Assembly: GCF_004118975.1 (NCBI RefSeq)
Contig: NZ_CP035376.1
Location: 2,356,001 to 2,420,000, forward strand
Length of the DNA stretch: 64,000 bases
Direction of reading: 5' to 3'
Source: Luteimonas sp. YGD11-2
Lineage (GTDB): Bacteria > Pseudomonadota > Gammaproteobacteria > Xanthomonadales > Xanthomonadaceae
A program made the translations under genes and the position numbers. Below the pieces are notes generated by a model, which saw only the letters and a list, made by a program, of their open reading frames with translations, made no database searches and was not told the origin of the DNA. Below, one piece after another: positions 56,313 through 64,000 of this stretch. Position 1 is the stretch's first letter, and every line of letters starts with the position of its first letter.

Positions 56313-56423
56313 TCGGAGCCCGCCGCGGACGCAGGGGGATGTCCAGAGCCGGCCATGGATGGCCGGCGGCCGGATGTGGGAGCAGGACGCGGAGATATCC
56401 GGCTGGGCATCCCCCTGTGGCCG
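56313..56423. repeat. Palindromic repeat B, copy 1
   Basis: About 111 bp that match 60943-61053 without gaps and with only a few differences. Outer arms GCAGGGGGATG and CATCCCCCTG enclose the core GGCCAT-GG-ATGGCC. Confidence 0.8.
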
Positions 56424-56528
56424 TGGTGGGCAGCCCGGACCCCACAGGCGCCCCCCGACCGCGAGAAGACCTTGCTTCCGGCGTCCAGGACGAACCCGGG
56501 GCCTTTCGGCGGCCAAGCCTCAACCGCG

Positions 56529-57776
56529 CTAATCCGCCAGCAGGGTCCGCATCGCGCGGCGGTAGTCCTCGGCGATGGCATCGGCCTGCAGATGACGGCC
56601 TTCGACCACCAGGCGGCGGTCACCGATGCGGGTCTCGCGCACCAGCGGGCGGTTGCCGCTGAAGATCCAGCGGTCGGCAACGTCGTCCGCGTCGGCGCCC
56701 ACCAGCACCGGCGCGTCGGCATCCAGCAGCAGCCATTCGTCGTCGGCGTCGAAGCCGGTGGCACGATCGCCATCGAGTGCGCCTGCCAGCAGCGTCTGCC
56801 CGACGCTGTCGAACGCGCCGGTGGCGACGTTGCGGCGCCCGGTCACCAGCCGCTGCCCGTATTCCAGCCAGCGCAGTTCCTCCACCGGCGACACCGAGAT
56901 ATGCGAATCCGAACCGATGCCCCAGTGCCCGCCGGCGTCGAGATAGGCACGCAACGGGAACAGGCCGTCGCCGAGATTGGCCTCCGTCGTCGGGCACAGC
57001 GCGACCGTGGCACCGCTGCGCGCCAGCCGCGCGGTCTCGTCGGCATCGAGGTGGGTGGCATGCACCAGCGTCCAGCGCGCATCCACGGGTGCATGGTCGA
57101 GCAGCCACTGCACCGGTCGTGCACCGCGTACCGCCAGGCAGTCCTCGACCTCGCCGACCTGCTCGGCGATATGGATGTGCACCGGCGTACCGGCCGGCAG
57201 CGCCGCCAGCACCTCGCGCATGGCCGCCTCGGGCACCGCGCGCAGGCTGTGCAGCGCGACGCCCACGCGCAGGTCCTCGCATTCGCGCGCGTGCAGGCTT
57301 TCGTACAGGCGCAGGTACGCGTCCACCGAGTGCCCGAAGCGTGCCTGCCGTGGCGACAGCGCGCGTCCATCGAAGCCGCCGGTCATGTACAGCACCGGCA
57401 GCAGGGTCAGGCGGATGCCGGTCTCGCGCGCGGCCGCCAGCAGGGCGAGCGACATCTCGGCGGCGTCGTCATACGGCACGCCATCGGGGCGGTGGTGGAC
57501 GTAATGGAACTCGCACACGCGGGTGTAACCGGCCTCGAGCATCTCGGCATACAGCTGCGCCGCCACCGCGTGCAGGGTGTCCGGGGTCATGCGTGCGGCG
57601 AAGTGGTACATCGTCTCGCGCCAGGTCCAGAACGAATCGTGCGCGCCGTCGCCCGTGCGGGTCCGACGCTCCGCCATGCCCGCCATCGCCCGCTGGAAGG
57701 CATGCGAATGCAGGTTGGACAGGCCGGGCACGCGCCAGCCGCCTGGCTCACGGGTAATGTTCAGCGCTCTCGACAT
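56529..57776 (-). CDS. hutF: Formimidoylglutamate deiminase
   Basis: HutF converts N-formimidoyl-glutamate to N-formylglutamate in the HutF/HutG route of histidine degradation. The 415-residue amidohydrolase has the metal site [13 protein letters not shown], the substrate segment EFHYVHH, HIHIAEQ, LVHATHL and [24 protein letters not shown]. Compared with the Pseudomonas enzyme (about 450 residues) it lacks about 30 residues of the N-terminal small domain: the metal motif starts near residue 21. No better upstream start is obvious. Divergent from the small membrane ORF and hutI. Confidence 0.95.
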   Translation of the reverse strand: MSRALNITREPGGWRVPGLSNLHSHAFQRAMAGMAERRTRTGDGAHDSFWTWRETMYHFAARMTPDTLHAVAAQLYAEMLEAGYTRVCEFHYVHHRPDGVPYDDAAEMSLALLAAARETGIRLTLLPVLYMTGGFDGRALSPRQARFGHSVDAYLRLYESLHARECEDLRVGVALHSLRAVPEAAMREVLAALPAGTPVHIHIAEQVGEVEDCLAVRGARPVQWLLDHAPVDARWTLVHATHLDADETARLARSGATVALCPTTEANLGDGLFPLRAYLDAGGHWGIGSDSHISVSPVEELRWLEYGQRLVTGRRNVATGAFDSVGQTLLAGALDGDRATGFDADDEWLLLDADAPVLVGADADDVADRWIFSGNRPLVRETRIGDRRLVVEGRHLQADAIAEDYRRAMRTLLAD

Positions 57777-57845
57777 CGGCGACTCGCGGGTGCATCGGAG
57801 GAATGCGCTAGGCTACCTGCTCGTTCAGTGGTGTTGTACGCACGC

Positions 57846-58001
57846 ATGGTCGAAACGCTGGTGGTCCTGGGCGCGCTCGTGCTCGGCCTCGCCGTCATCC
57901 TGCTCATCGCCCGCGAACGCCTGCGCGCGCCCGGCGCGCGTCGCAGCCGCCCGCACGATGACGCCGGCAACTCCGCCGAGGATCGCGACGATGGGCGCTG
58001 A
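57846..58001 (+). CDS. Small single-helix membrane protein upstream of hutI
   Basis: A 51-residue ORF. An N-terminal helix ([20 protein letters not shown]) is followed by a basic stretch ([13 protein letters not shown]) and an acidic tail. The last 11 bases overlap the hutI start, which suggests translational coupling. No family is recognised; it could be a real small protein or a leader ORF. The ATG lies 69 bp from the divergent hutF start. Confidence 0.5.
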   Translation: MVETLVVLGALVLGLAVILLIARERLRAPGARRSRPHDDAGNSAEDRDDGR

Positions 58002-59223
58002 GCGCTGGGATGGGCTGATCGTCGGCCCCACCCTGGTGACGCTGGCCGGCGACACCGGTTACGGCGCGATTGCCGATGGCGCCCTCGGCTGGAAGGACGG
58101 CGCACTGACCCATGTCGGTACCGCCCGCGAACTGCCCGACGCGCCCGAAGCGCTCGCCCATGAGGTGATCCGCAGCGATGGCTGCATCACCCCGGGCCTG
58201 GTCGATTGCCACACGCATCTGGTATTCGCCGGCAACCGTGCCGGCGAGTTCGAACAGCGCCTCGAGGGTGCGAGCTACGAGGACATCGCCCGCAGCGGCG
58301 GTGGCATCGTCTCCAGCGTGCGCGCGGTGCGTGCTGCCAGCGAGGACGCACTGCTTGCCGAGTCGCTGCCACGTGCGCGTGCGCTGGTTGCCGACGGCGT
58401 GACCACGCTGGAAGTCAAATCGGGCTACGGGCTCGACTTCGACAGCGAGCGCAGGATGCTGCGCGTGGCGCGGCGGCTCGGCGACGTGCTCGGCGTGACC
58501 GTACGCACCACCTATCTCGCCGCACATGCATTGCCGCCGGAATACGCCGGACGTGCCGATGCCTATATCGATGCGACCATCGACTGGCTGCCGCGGCTGT
58601 ATGCCGAGGGCCTGGTGGATGCGGTGGACGCGTTCGCCGAGCGCATCGGTTTCGATGCCGCGCAGACCCGCCGGCTGTTCGAGGCCGCACGCGCACTTGG
58701 ATTGCCGGTAAAGCTGCACGCCGACCAGCTCAGCGATGGCGAGGGTGCCGCACTGGTCGCCGAATTCGGCGGGCTGTCGGCGGACCATGTCGAATACACA
58801 TCCGAACGCGGCGTCGCCGCGATGGCTGCCGCCGGCACCGTCGCCGTGCTGCTGCCGGGTGCGTTCCACGTGTTGCGCGAAACCCGGCTGCCGCCGCTGG
58901 ATGCCTTCCGCGCTGCCGGCGTGCCGATGGCCGTGGCCACCGACTGCAACCCGGGTACGTCGCCGCTGCTGTCACTGCGCCAGGCCATGCAGCTGGCGTG
59001 CACGCATTTCCGCCTGACGCCGGAGGAGGCGCTGCGCGGCGCGACCGTGCACGCCGCACGCGCGCTCGGCCTCCAGGACCGCGGCCGCCTGCGTACCGGG
59101 CTGCGCGCCGACTTCGTGCACTGGGACGTGCGCGAGCCGGCCGAACTCTGCTACTGGCTCGGTGGCCGGCTCGCACGCAGCGTGCATGCCGACGGCCGCC
59201 GTATCGCCGCCCTCACCGACTGA
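57991..59223 (+). CDS. hutI: Imidazolonepropionase
   Basis: HutI opens imidazolonepropionate to formimidoylglutamate, the third step of histidine breakdown. The 410-residue amidohydrolase shows the metal site [44 protein letters not shown] and [13 protein letters not shown] 57991 begins the conserved part. Its product is the substrate of the adjacent hutF; hutU makes its substrate. Confidence 0.97.
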   Translation: MGAERWDGLIVGPTLVTLAGDTGYGAIADGALGWKDGALTHVGTARELPDAPEALAHEVIRSDGCITPGLVDCHTHLVFAGNRAGEFEQRLEGASYEDIARSGGGIVSSVRAVRAASEDALLAESLPRARALVADGVTTLEVKSGYGLDFDSERRMLRVARRLGDVLGVTVRTTYLAAHALPPEYAGRADAYIDATIDWLPRLYAEGLVDAVDAFAERIGFDAAQTRRLFEAARALGLPVKLHADQLSDGEGAALVAEFGGLSADHVEYTSERGVAAMAAAGTVAVLLPGAFHVLRETRLPPLDAFRAAGVPMAVATDCNPGTSPLLSLRQAMQLACTHFRLTPEEALRGATVHAARALGLQDRGRLRTGLRADFVHWDVREPAELCYWLGGRLARSVHADGRRIAALTD

Positions 59224-59247
59224 TCCGCACCGCCGCCCGGAGGTTCC

Positions 59248-60456
59248 ATGACGCGCACCGCCCTGTTCCATTCCGCACTCGCCCTGGCCCTGACCTTTGC
59301 ATCGTCCGCGGCCGCGCAGGCGCCGGACGCCGCGCAGCGGCTCGCGCGGGAGGCGGTCATCGTCGACACCCATATCGACGCGCCCGGCATCCTGGTGGGC
59401 CACTGGGCTGACCTCGGTGGGCCGGTGCCGGACCGCGAGTTCGACTACCCGCGTGCGCGCGAAGGCGGGCTGGACGTGGCCTTCATGGCGATCTACACCT
59501 CCGCCGCCCGCGACGAGGATGGCAGCGCGCGGCAACTCGCCCATCAGCAGATCGACGCGGTCGAAGCGCTGGCAGCACGCCATCCGGACCGGTTCGCGCT
59601 GCTGACCTCGCCAGGCGATGTCGAGCGCCTGCGCGAAGGCGGCCGCGTGCTGCTGGCGCTGGGCATGGAGAACGGCGGCCCGATCGGCGACGACCTCGCC
59701 GAGCTCGAACGCTTCCACCAGCGCGGCGTGCGCTACATCACCCTCGCGCACAGTGGCAACAACCGCATCGCCGATTCGTCGTACACGCTGGAGAAGCGCT
59801 GGAACGGCCTGAGCCCGTTCGGGCGCGAGGTGATCGCGGAGATGAACCGGCTCGGCATCATGGTCGACGTCTCGCACATCTCCGACGCCGCCACCGCGCA
59901 GGCGATCGAACTGAGCCGGGTGCCGGTGATCGCCAGCCACTCGGCCCTGCGCCACTTCACCCCGGACTTCGAGCGCAACCTCAGCGACGCGCTGGCAAAG
60001 GCGATCGCGGCGAAGGGCGGCGTCATCCAGATCCCGTTCGGCAATGCCTTCGTCAACCCGCAGGCCGCCGCCAACACGCAGGCCTACTTCCGCGCCATCG
60101 GCGAATTCGACCGCCGCAACAACGAGCGCGCCGCGGCCGGCGAGCCGCTGGAGGACCGCCGTGCGTTCGTTGCGAAGTGGGATGCCGAGCATCCGTCGCC
60201 GCCGACCGCGATCGACGCGGTGCTCGACCAGATCGACCATGCGGTGAAGCTGGTCGGCATCGACCATGTCGGCATCGGCTCGGATTTCGATGGTGTCGAC
60301 GGCAACCTGCCCGAGGGCCTGAAGAGCGTTGCGGACTTCCCGAACTTCATCGCCGGCCTGCAGGCCCGTGGCTATTCGGATGCCGACATCCGCAAGATTC
60401 TCGGCGGCAACTTCCTGCGCGTGTGGGCGCAGATCGAGGCCGGCGCGGAGCGCTGA
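59248..60456 (+). CDS. Membrane dipeptidase, M19 family
   Basis: A 402-residue exported zinc dipeptidase. A signal peptide (FHSALALALTFASSAAAQA) is followed by the M19 metal motifs VDTHIDAPG, MENGGPIGDD, TLAHSGNNRIADSS, VDVSHISDAA, IASHSALRHF and HVGIGSDFDG. It cleaves dipeptides and can be lipid anchored in other bacteria; here only a signal peptide is seen. GGAGG precedes ATG 59248. Follows hutI by 24 bp and is probably co-transcribed; a link to histidine-containing dipeptides is inference. Confidence 0.95.
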   Translation: MTRTALFHSALALALTFASSAAAQAPDAAQRLAREAVIVDTHIDAPGILVGHWADLGGPVPDREFDYPRAREGGLDVAFMAIYTSAARDEDGSARQLAHQQIDAVEALAARHPDRFALLTSPGDVERLREGGRVLLALGMENGGPIGDDLAELERFHQRGVRYITLAHSGNNRIADSSYTLEKRWNGLSPFGREVIAEMNRLGIMVDVSHISDAATAQAIELSRVPVIASHSALRHFTPDFERNLSDALAKAIAAKGGVIQIPFGNAFVNPQAAANTQAYFRAIGEFDRRNNERAAAGEPLEDRRAFVAKWDAEHPSPPTAIDAVLDQIDHAVKLVGIDHVGIGSDFDGVDGNLPEGLKSVADFPNFIAGLQARGYSDADIRKILGGNFLRVWAQIEAGAER

Positions 60457-60660
60457 GCGAGTACCGCTCAGGCTGAGGTCGTGGAGTCGGTCAGCGTTGG
60501 GCCTGCAACGCGCGCGCGACTTCACAACGGCGATCCCGCGGACTCCGGGTGTCGAGCAGAGTGGCATACCGGTTCGCGAGTCGCTTCGTGGGTTCCGCGC
60601 TTCCCTCGATGGGTCCGCGCTGCCCTCGGTGGGCTCGCGCTGCCCGTCGAGCGCACCGCG

Positions 60661-60782
60661 GGGTGTGCTCCCCCGGCCGGAGTCCGCGTCCAGCTACCAC
60701 GGCCGGCCACCGGCCATCCATGGCCGGCTGGGAGCACACCCCCCGGTGCACGCGACGGGCCCAGGCATTCGCCGGCTTCGGC
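60661..60782. repeat. Palindromic repeat A, copy 2
   Basis: Outer arms GGGTGTGCTCCC (60661-60672) and GGGAGCACACCC (60730-60741) enclose the core CCGGCCAT-CC-ATGGCCGG (60710-60727). The tail GGTGCACGCGACGGGC is shared with copy 1. The whole could fold into a long hairpin. Confidence 0.85.
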
Positions 60783-60857
60783 GGATTGAATCGTCCGCCT
60801 GCTGTGCACGGCTACCGCCGGTTATCGGCCGACGTCGGATGCGCTGGGCCGGTGGGT

Positions 60858-60916
60858 GTGGGAGCGGACTTGGCCGCGATAAGCCGGGTCCTGATCGCGC
60901 GCGAGCGCGCTCCCAC
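60858..60916. repeat. GTGGGAGCG-type inverted repeat
   Basis: GTGGGAGCG (60858-60866) and CGCTCCCAC (60908-60916) flank GACTTGGCCGCGATAAG. This matches the dispersed GTGGGAGCG...CGCTCCCAC repeat known in pseudomonads and xanthomonads. Confidence 0.7.
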
Positions 60917-60942
60917 GCTCTTCGTGCTGATGCGACGCCAGC

Positions 60943-61053
60943 TCGGAGCCCGCCGCGGACGCAGGGGGATGTCCAGAGCCGGCCATGGATGGCCGGCGGC
61001 CGGATGTGGTAGCAGGACGCGGAGATATCCGGCTTGGCATCCCCCTGTGGCCG
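60943..61053. repeat. Palindromic repeat B, copy 2
   Basis: Ungapped match to copy 1 at a constant offset of 4,630 bp, with only a few substitutions (for example GGG to GGT before AGCAGGACGC). Arms GCAGGGGGATG and CATCCCCCTG. Confidence 0.85.
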
Positions 61054-61266
61054 CGGCGGGCAACGCGGGGGCTCCGAAGCAATCCCTGAACCACATGTGC
61101 CAGCGTCACTGGACTTCGCAGGCAGGGAGGCTGTGCGGGTCGGGGCCCGACTTTGGCCTTGCAGTGCGGCGCACCGCAGGCAGCTTCGAGATCCCGGGCC
61201 GCACTCTGGAGGCGGGAGACTCTGAAGACCGCAAAAGAGTCGTTCCCGACCAGGACACCAGACACG

Positions 61267-61290
61267 AAAAAGCCCGCGCGATGGCGGGCT
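61267..61290 (-). terminator. Rho-independent terminator of the bTHX gene
   Basis: AGCCCGC/GCGGGCT stem with a 6-nt loop, followed by five T on the minus strand, 28 bp past the stop. Confidence 0.85.
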
Positions 61291-61317
61291 TCTCCAGACT
61301 TGCCGCGGCGGCGGATC

Positions 61318-61491
61318 TCACGCCTTGGCGACGGTCTTCTTGGCGACCTTCTTGGCCGGCGCCTTCACCACGGTCTTCTTCGCAACCGGCGCGGCGGCGG
61401 TGGCCGCGGCCCGGGTGGCGGCCTTGCGGGCGTTGCCGTAGCTGGAAATGTAGCGCTTGCCCTTGAGGGTCTTGCGATCGCCCTTGCCCAT
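61318..61491 (-). CDS. 30S ribosomal protein bTHX with Lys/Ala-rich tail
   Basis: A 57-residue protein. MGKGDRKTLKGKRYISSYGN is the bTHX core, a small cationic protein lodged in the head of the 30S subunit (Thermus: about 26 residues). The extra 30 or so residues form an Ala-rich spacer and a Lys/Ala/Val tail with AKKTVVKAPAKKVAKKTVAK, like histone H1 or KU-type tails. The start at ATG 61491 and stop at 61318 give full agreement with the family N-terminus. A terminator follows. Confidence 0.9.
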   Translation of the reverse strand: MGKGDRKTLKGKRYISSYGNARKAATRAAATAAAPVAKKTVVKAPAKKVAKKTVAKA

Positions 61492-61558
61492 CGTCTAACT
61501 CCTGAATGCTGTGCCGGGATTGCACGGCGCCGGTCGGCGCGCGGGACCGCAAATGCTA

Positions 61559-61963
61559 TCACGCAGAGGTCGGCTGACTGCGTGCGTGGGTCAGCCGCAG
61601 ATTGACCAGGTGCGCCGCCGCCAGCAGCAGGCCGCCGGCGGTCATCACCGCGACGTGGGTCATCGAATGGTCGTGCAGGCGGGTGAACGCACCGACCCAC
61701 ACCAGCACGAGACCCGGCACCAGCAACAGCCAGGCATGGAATGCCCGATGGCGGCGCCATCCCAGCGTCAGCGTGGTCGCGCCCAGCAGCGTGGCAAACA
61801 CCACGAAGGCCTGGTCGAAGTCGATCCAGCCGCCGACCCGGAGGCCAAGTGCGGGCAGTACCGCCAGTACCAGCGGCAGCGCGGCACAGTGCACCGCGCA
61901 CAGCAGCGAGGCGGCGAAGCCCACCCGGTCGGCACGGGCAAGGGTGGAATCGGGTGCGGCCAT
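61559..61963 (-). CDS. MerC-domain membrane protein
   Basis: A 134-residue membrane protein with four helices and the MerC-type N-terminal helix GFAASLLCAVHCAALPLVLA, whose Cys and His could bind metal. ATG 61963 begins the domain; ATG 61996 would add 11 residues and overlap the dyad at 61990-62007. MerC homologs move mercury in resistance operons, but no mer genes are here, and the divergent partner is a zinc-type receptor, so zinc or another divalent metal is more likely. Confidence 0.85.
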   Translation of the reverse strand: MAAPDSTLARADRVGFAASLLCAVHCAALPLVLAVLPALGLRVGGWIDFDQAFVVFATLLGATTLTLGWRRHRAFHAWLLLVPGLVLVWVGAFTRLHDHSMTHVAVMTAGGLLLAAAHLVNLRLTHARSQPTSA

Positions 61964-61989
61964 GTCTTCTGGGGGGTGCGGGGATTTTC

Positions 61990-62007
61990 GTAACATTATA
62001 ACATTCC
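61990..62007. promoter_or_regulatory. Zur-box-like AT-rich dyad between the MerC and receptor genes
   Basis: On the minus strand it reads GGAATGTTATAATGTTAC, in an otherwise very GC-rich region. The left half AATGTTATA fits gammaproteobacterial Zur sites closely; the right half matches only in part (TxTxAC). It is about 31 bp before the receptor start. It could also include a -10 box. Confidence 0.5.
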
Positions 62008-62037
62008 TGTCCCGTTGCCCAGTCTAACCCACGGCCC

Positions 62038-64000
62038 ATGATCGATCCGTCCCGCCCGACCCCCACCCGCCTCGCCCTTGCCCTGGCCATCGCGCTGCCC
62101 CTCAGTGCCGGCGCACACGCGCAGAGCAGTGCCCACCCGACGACCACCACGCTCGATGCCGTGCAGGTGACCGCCGTGCCGCTGGGTGGTGATGCCGAGG
62201 ACCTCGCCCATCCGATCGAGGTGCTGCACGGCGAGGCGCTGGACGACCGCAAGTCGGGCAGCCTCGGCGAAACGGTGGCCTCGCTGCCCGGCGTGCAGAA
62301 CGGGTCCTTCGGCGCCGGCGTCGGCCGGCCGATCATCCGCGGCCAGGAAGGCCCGCGCGTGCAGGTGCTGGCCGGTGGCATCGGCAGCATGGATGCCTCT
62401 ACCGTCAGCGCCGACCATGCCGTCGGCATCGAGCCGTTCCTGGCCGACCAGATCGAGGTGCTCAAGGGCCCGGCCAACCTTCTCTACGGCAGCGGTGCGA
62501 TCGGTGGTGCGGTGAACGTGGTCGACGGCCGCATCGCACGCGACCTCCCCGACCAGCCGCTGAGCGGCCGCGCCGAGCTGCGCGCGGCCAGCGGCAACGA
62601 CGAGCGCACCGGCATGTTCCGTCTCGACGGCGTCAGCGGCGACAACCTCGTGCTGCACGTGGACGGCGTGATCCGCAACAGCGGCGACATCGACATCCCG
62701 GGCCATGCGCAACGCCTGCACGACCACGACGACCACGACCACCACGGTGACGAGGCCGCCTACGGCACCCTGCCCAACAGTGCTTTCCGCACCCGTGCCG
62801 GCGCGGTCGGCGCCACCTGGCTCGGCGAGCGCGGCCACCTCGGTGTCGCGGTCAGTACGTACCGCACCAATTACGGCCTGCCCGAGGGTGCACACGTGCA
62901 CGGCGACGATGCCCATGGCCATGACGATCATGGTCACGACGACGACGACCACGACCACGGCGGCCACGGCGGCCACGGCGACCACGGCGACCACGGCGGC
63001 CACGATCACGACGTCGGCCATGCACACGACCACGGCCCGGTCCGCATCGACCTCGCCCAGAACCGCCTCGACCTCAAGGGCGGCATCTACGATCCGCTTC
63101 CGTTCCTGTCGGCGCTCAACCTGCGCGCGGCGCGCAGCGACTACGAACACGTCGAACTCGAGGACGGCCTCGCGGCGACCCGCTTCGTCAATCGCGGCAC
63201 CGAGGCGCGGCTGGAAGCGGTGCAGAACGTATTCGATGGCTGGCATGGCGCCTTCGGGCTGCAGCTGGGCCATGTGAACTTCGAGGCGCAGGGCGCGGAA
63301 GCCTTCGTGCCGCCGAGCGTGTCCGACACCATTGGCCTGTTCGTGGTGCAGGAGAAGGAGTTCGGGCCGGTCAAGCTGGAATTCGGCGGCCGCCACGAGC
63401 GCGTCGAGATCGATTCCGCCACCGGGGTCTCGCGCCGCTTCGATGCCAGCAGCCTGTCCGGTGCCGCGATCTGGCATCTGTCGGAAGTGTTCGACCTGCG
63501 CGTCGGCGCCGACGTTTCCGAACGCGCGCCGACCAACGAGGAGCTGTTTGCCAGTGGCGCGCATATCGCCACCAATTCGATGGAGATCGGCGATCCCGAC
63601 CTCGACACCGAGCGCGGCCAGCGTCTCGAACTTGGCCTGCATGCACATACCGGGCGGGTCGAGATGAAGGCGGCGGTGTACCAGACGAAGTTCGACCGCT
63701 ACACCTACCTGGCCGAGACCGGGGTGGTCGACGGCGGCCTGCCGGTGCGGCTGTGGACGCAGGGCGATACCACGTTCCGCGGCGCCGAGGCCGAGGCGAA
63801 GCTGCACCTGCTGGAGTCCGACGCCGGTGATTTCGACCTGCGCGTGTTCGGCGACATCGTGCGCGCGAAGCTCGACGGCAGCGGCACACGCCACGTGCAC
63901 TTCGACGTACCGCACGGCGACCACAACCACCACTACCATGCCGACATCGCGCTCGGCGGCAACCTGCCGCGCATCGCGCCATCACGGCTGGGCGCCGACC
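62038..64000 (+). CDS. znuD: ZnuD-like TonB-dependent receptor with histidine-rich loops (3' end cut)
   Basis: An outer-membrane receptor; 654 residues are in the window and the frame is open at the right edge. The signal peptide ends AHAQ. The TonB-box region is DAVQVTAVPLG, the plug carries SLGETVASLPGVQNGSFG, PIIRGQEGPRVQVL and LYGSGAIGGAVNV. Two His/Asp loops stand out: HDHDDHDHHGDE near residue 230 and a long HGHDDHGHDDDDHDHGG-type stretch near residues 288-334; a further HGDHNHHYH occurs near residue 625. Such loops mark the ZnuD zinc receptors. It is divergent from the MerC gene with a shared Zur-box-like site, supporting zinc-starvation control. Confidence 0.88.
   Translation, partial: MIDPSRPTPTRLALALAIALPLSAGAHAQSSAHPTTTTLDAVQVTAVPLGGDAEDLAHPIEVLHGEALDDRKSGSLGETVASLPGVQNGSFGAGVGRPIIRGQEGPRVQVLAGGIGSMDASTVSADHAVGIEPFLADQIEVLKGPANLLYGSGAIGGAVNVVDGRIARDLPDQPLSGRAELRAASGNDERTGMFRLDGVSGDNLVLHVDGVIRNSGDIDIPGHAQRLHDHDDHDHHGDEAAYGTLPNSAFRTRAGAVGATWLGERGHLGVAVSTYRTNYGLPEGAHVHGDDAHGHDDHGHDDDDHDHGGHGGHGDHGDHGGHDHDVGHAHDHGPVRIDLAQNRLDLKGGIYDPLPFLSALNLRAARSDYEHVELEDGLAATRFVNRGTEARLEAVQNVFDGWHGAFGLQLGHVNFEAQGAEAFVPPSVSDTIGLFVVQEKEFGPVKLEFGGRHERVEIDSATGVSRRFDASSLSGAAIWHLSEVFDLRVGADVSERAPTNEELFASGAHIATNSMEIGDPDLDTERGQRLELGLHAHTGRVEMKAAVYQTKFDRYTYLAETGVVDGGLPVRLWTQGDTTFRGAEAEAKLHLLESDAGDFDLRVFGDIVRAKLDGSGTRHVHFDVPHGDHNHHYHADIALGGNLPRIAPSRLGAD

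Larger units (their letters stand above)
60457..61317. other. Gene-free stretch filled with palindromic repeats
   Basis: An 861-bp convergent intergenic region between the dipeptidase and bTHX genes. It holds repeat A2, an inverted-repeat element at 60858-60916, repeat B2 and the bTHX terminator. The first 200 bp contain short GGGxxCGCGCTGCCCTC-like imperfect direct repeats. I see no protein or RNA gene. Confidence 0.8.

Noticed and set aside
55997..61053. A and B repeats as a CRISPR array
   Set aside because: Each is a unique long palindrome, only two copies, kilobases apart, with no repeat-spacer periodicity and no cas genes.
61559..61963. Part of a mercury resistance operon
   Set aside because: No merA, merT, merP or merR nearby; context points to another metal.
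62920..63040. Regular short DNA repeats that could suggest a CRISPR array or other repeat array
   Set aside because: Units of 9 bp without spacers, in frame within the receptor and coding for His/Asp/Gly loops.

Overview
The window is GC-rich bacterial DNA that fits a gammaproteobacterium of the Xanthomonadaceae/Lysobacteraceae (Lysobacter, Luteimonas or a relative). The evidence is a fimT-pilV-pilW-pilX-pilY1 minor-pilin operon, two large TonB-dependent receptors, tandem S9 peptidases, an sspBA-petABC block, histidine degradation through formimidoylglutamate deiminase, and Xanthomonas-type intergenic palindromes. The genus is inference. Almost all of the window is ordinary, densely packed chromosome with many 4-bp ATGA/GTGA gene overlaps.

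Layout. 1-6.5 kb: type IV pilus tip and minor pilins, all on the minus strand, with pilY1 cut by the left edge. 6.7-13.4 kb: ppnN, an Oar-like TonB receptor with a good terminator, a MarC-type membrane protein, an SDR lacking its catalytic residues, and grxD. 13.5-19.6 kb: a superoxide-dismutase-like protein that has lost two metal ligands, purEK, a Trm112/UPF0434 protein, nadC, a double-FHA membrane protein, DUF3301, sspB and sspA. 19.7-23.5 kb: the cytochrome bc1 complex and a lytic transglycosylase. 23.6-29.6 kb: miaB, phoH-like, ybeY, a secreted-protein gene broken by one in-frame amber codon, corC, and a DUF4105 membrane protein. 29.6-34 kb: cstA, a small protein ending in Cys-Cys, and an ArsA/Get3-like ATPase as a tight operon, then a DUF819 transporter. 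34-41 kb: two S9 peptidases, an isochorismatase-fold hydrolase and an ABC exporter. 41-45.3 kb: a ClpP-like lipoprotein, MAPEG, small membrane protein, MgtC, a glycine-zipper repeat protein and msrB. 45.3-54.6 kb: hutU, ThuA-NPP pair, Ada/AlkA fusion with Ogt, a serine beta-lactamase-like hydrolase, and an ECF sigma factor with its membrane partner. 54.7-56 kb: a complete IS3-family element. 56-61.3 kb: two copies of a paired palindromic repeat flanking hutF, a small membrane ORF, hutI and an M19 dipeptidase. 61.3-64 kb: ribosomal protein bTHX, a MerC-domain protein and a divergent His-rich, ZnuD-like TonB receptor that runs off the right edge.

How the genes work together. hutU, hutI and hutF give three consecutive-pathway enzymes of histidine breakdown (hutH and hutG are not here), but hutU lies about 9.5 kb from the other two. 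petABC forms respiratory complex III. purE and purK act together in purine synthesis. Ada-AlkA and Ogt form an alkylation-repair pair. The MerC protein and the His-rich receptor share an AT-rich, Zur-box-like control region, which suggests zinc uptake. The most interesting items are the cstA/CC/ArsA module, the degenerate SodB paralog, the paired A/B repeats and the zinc-type divergon. No tRNA, rRNA or CRISPR array was seen.
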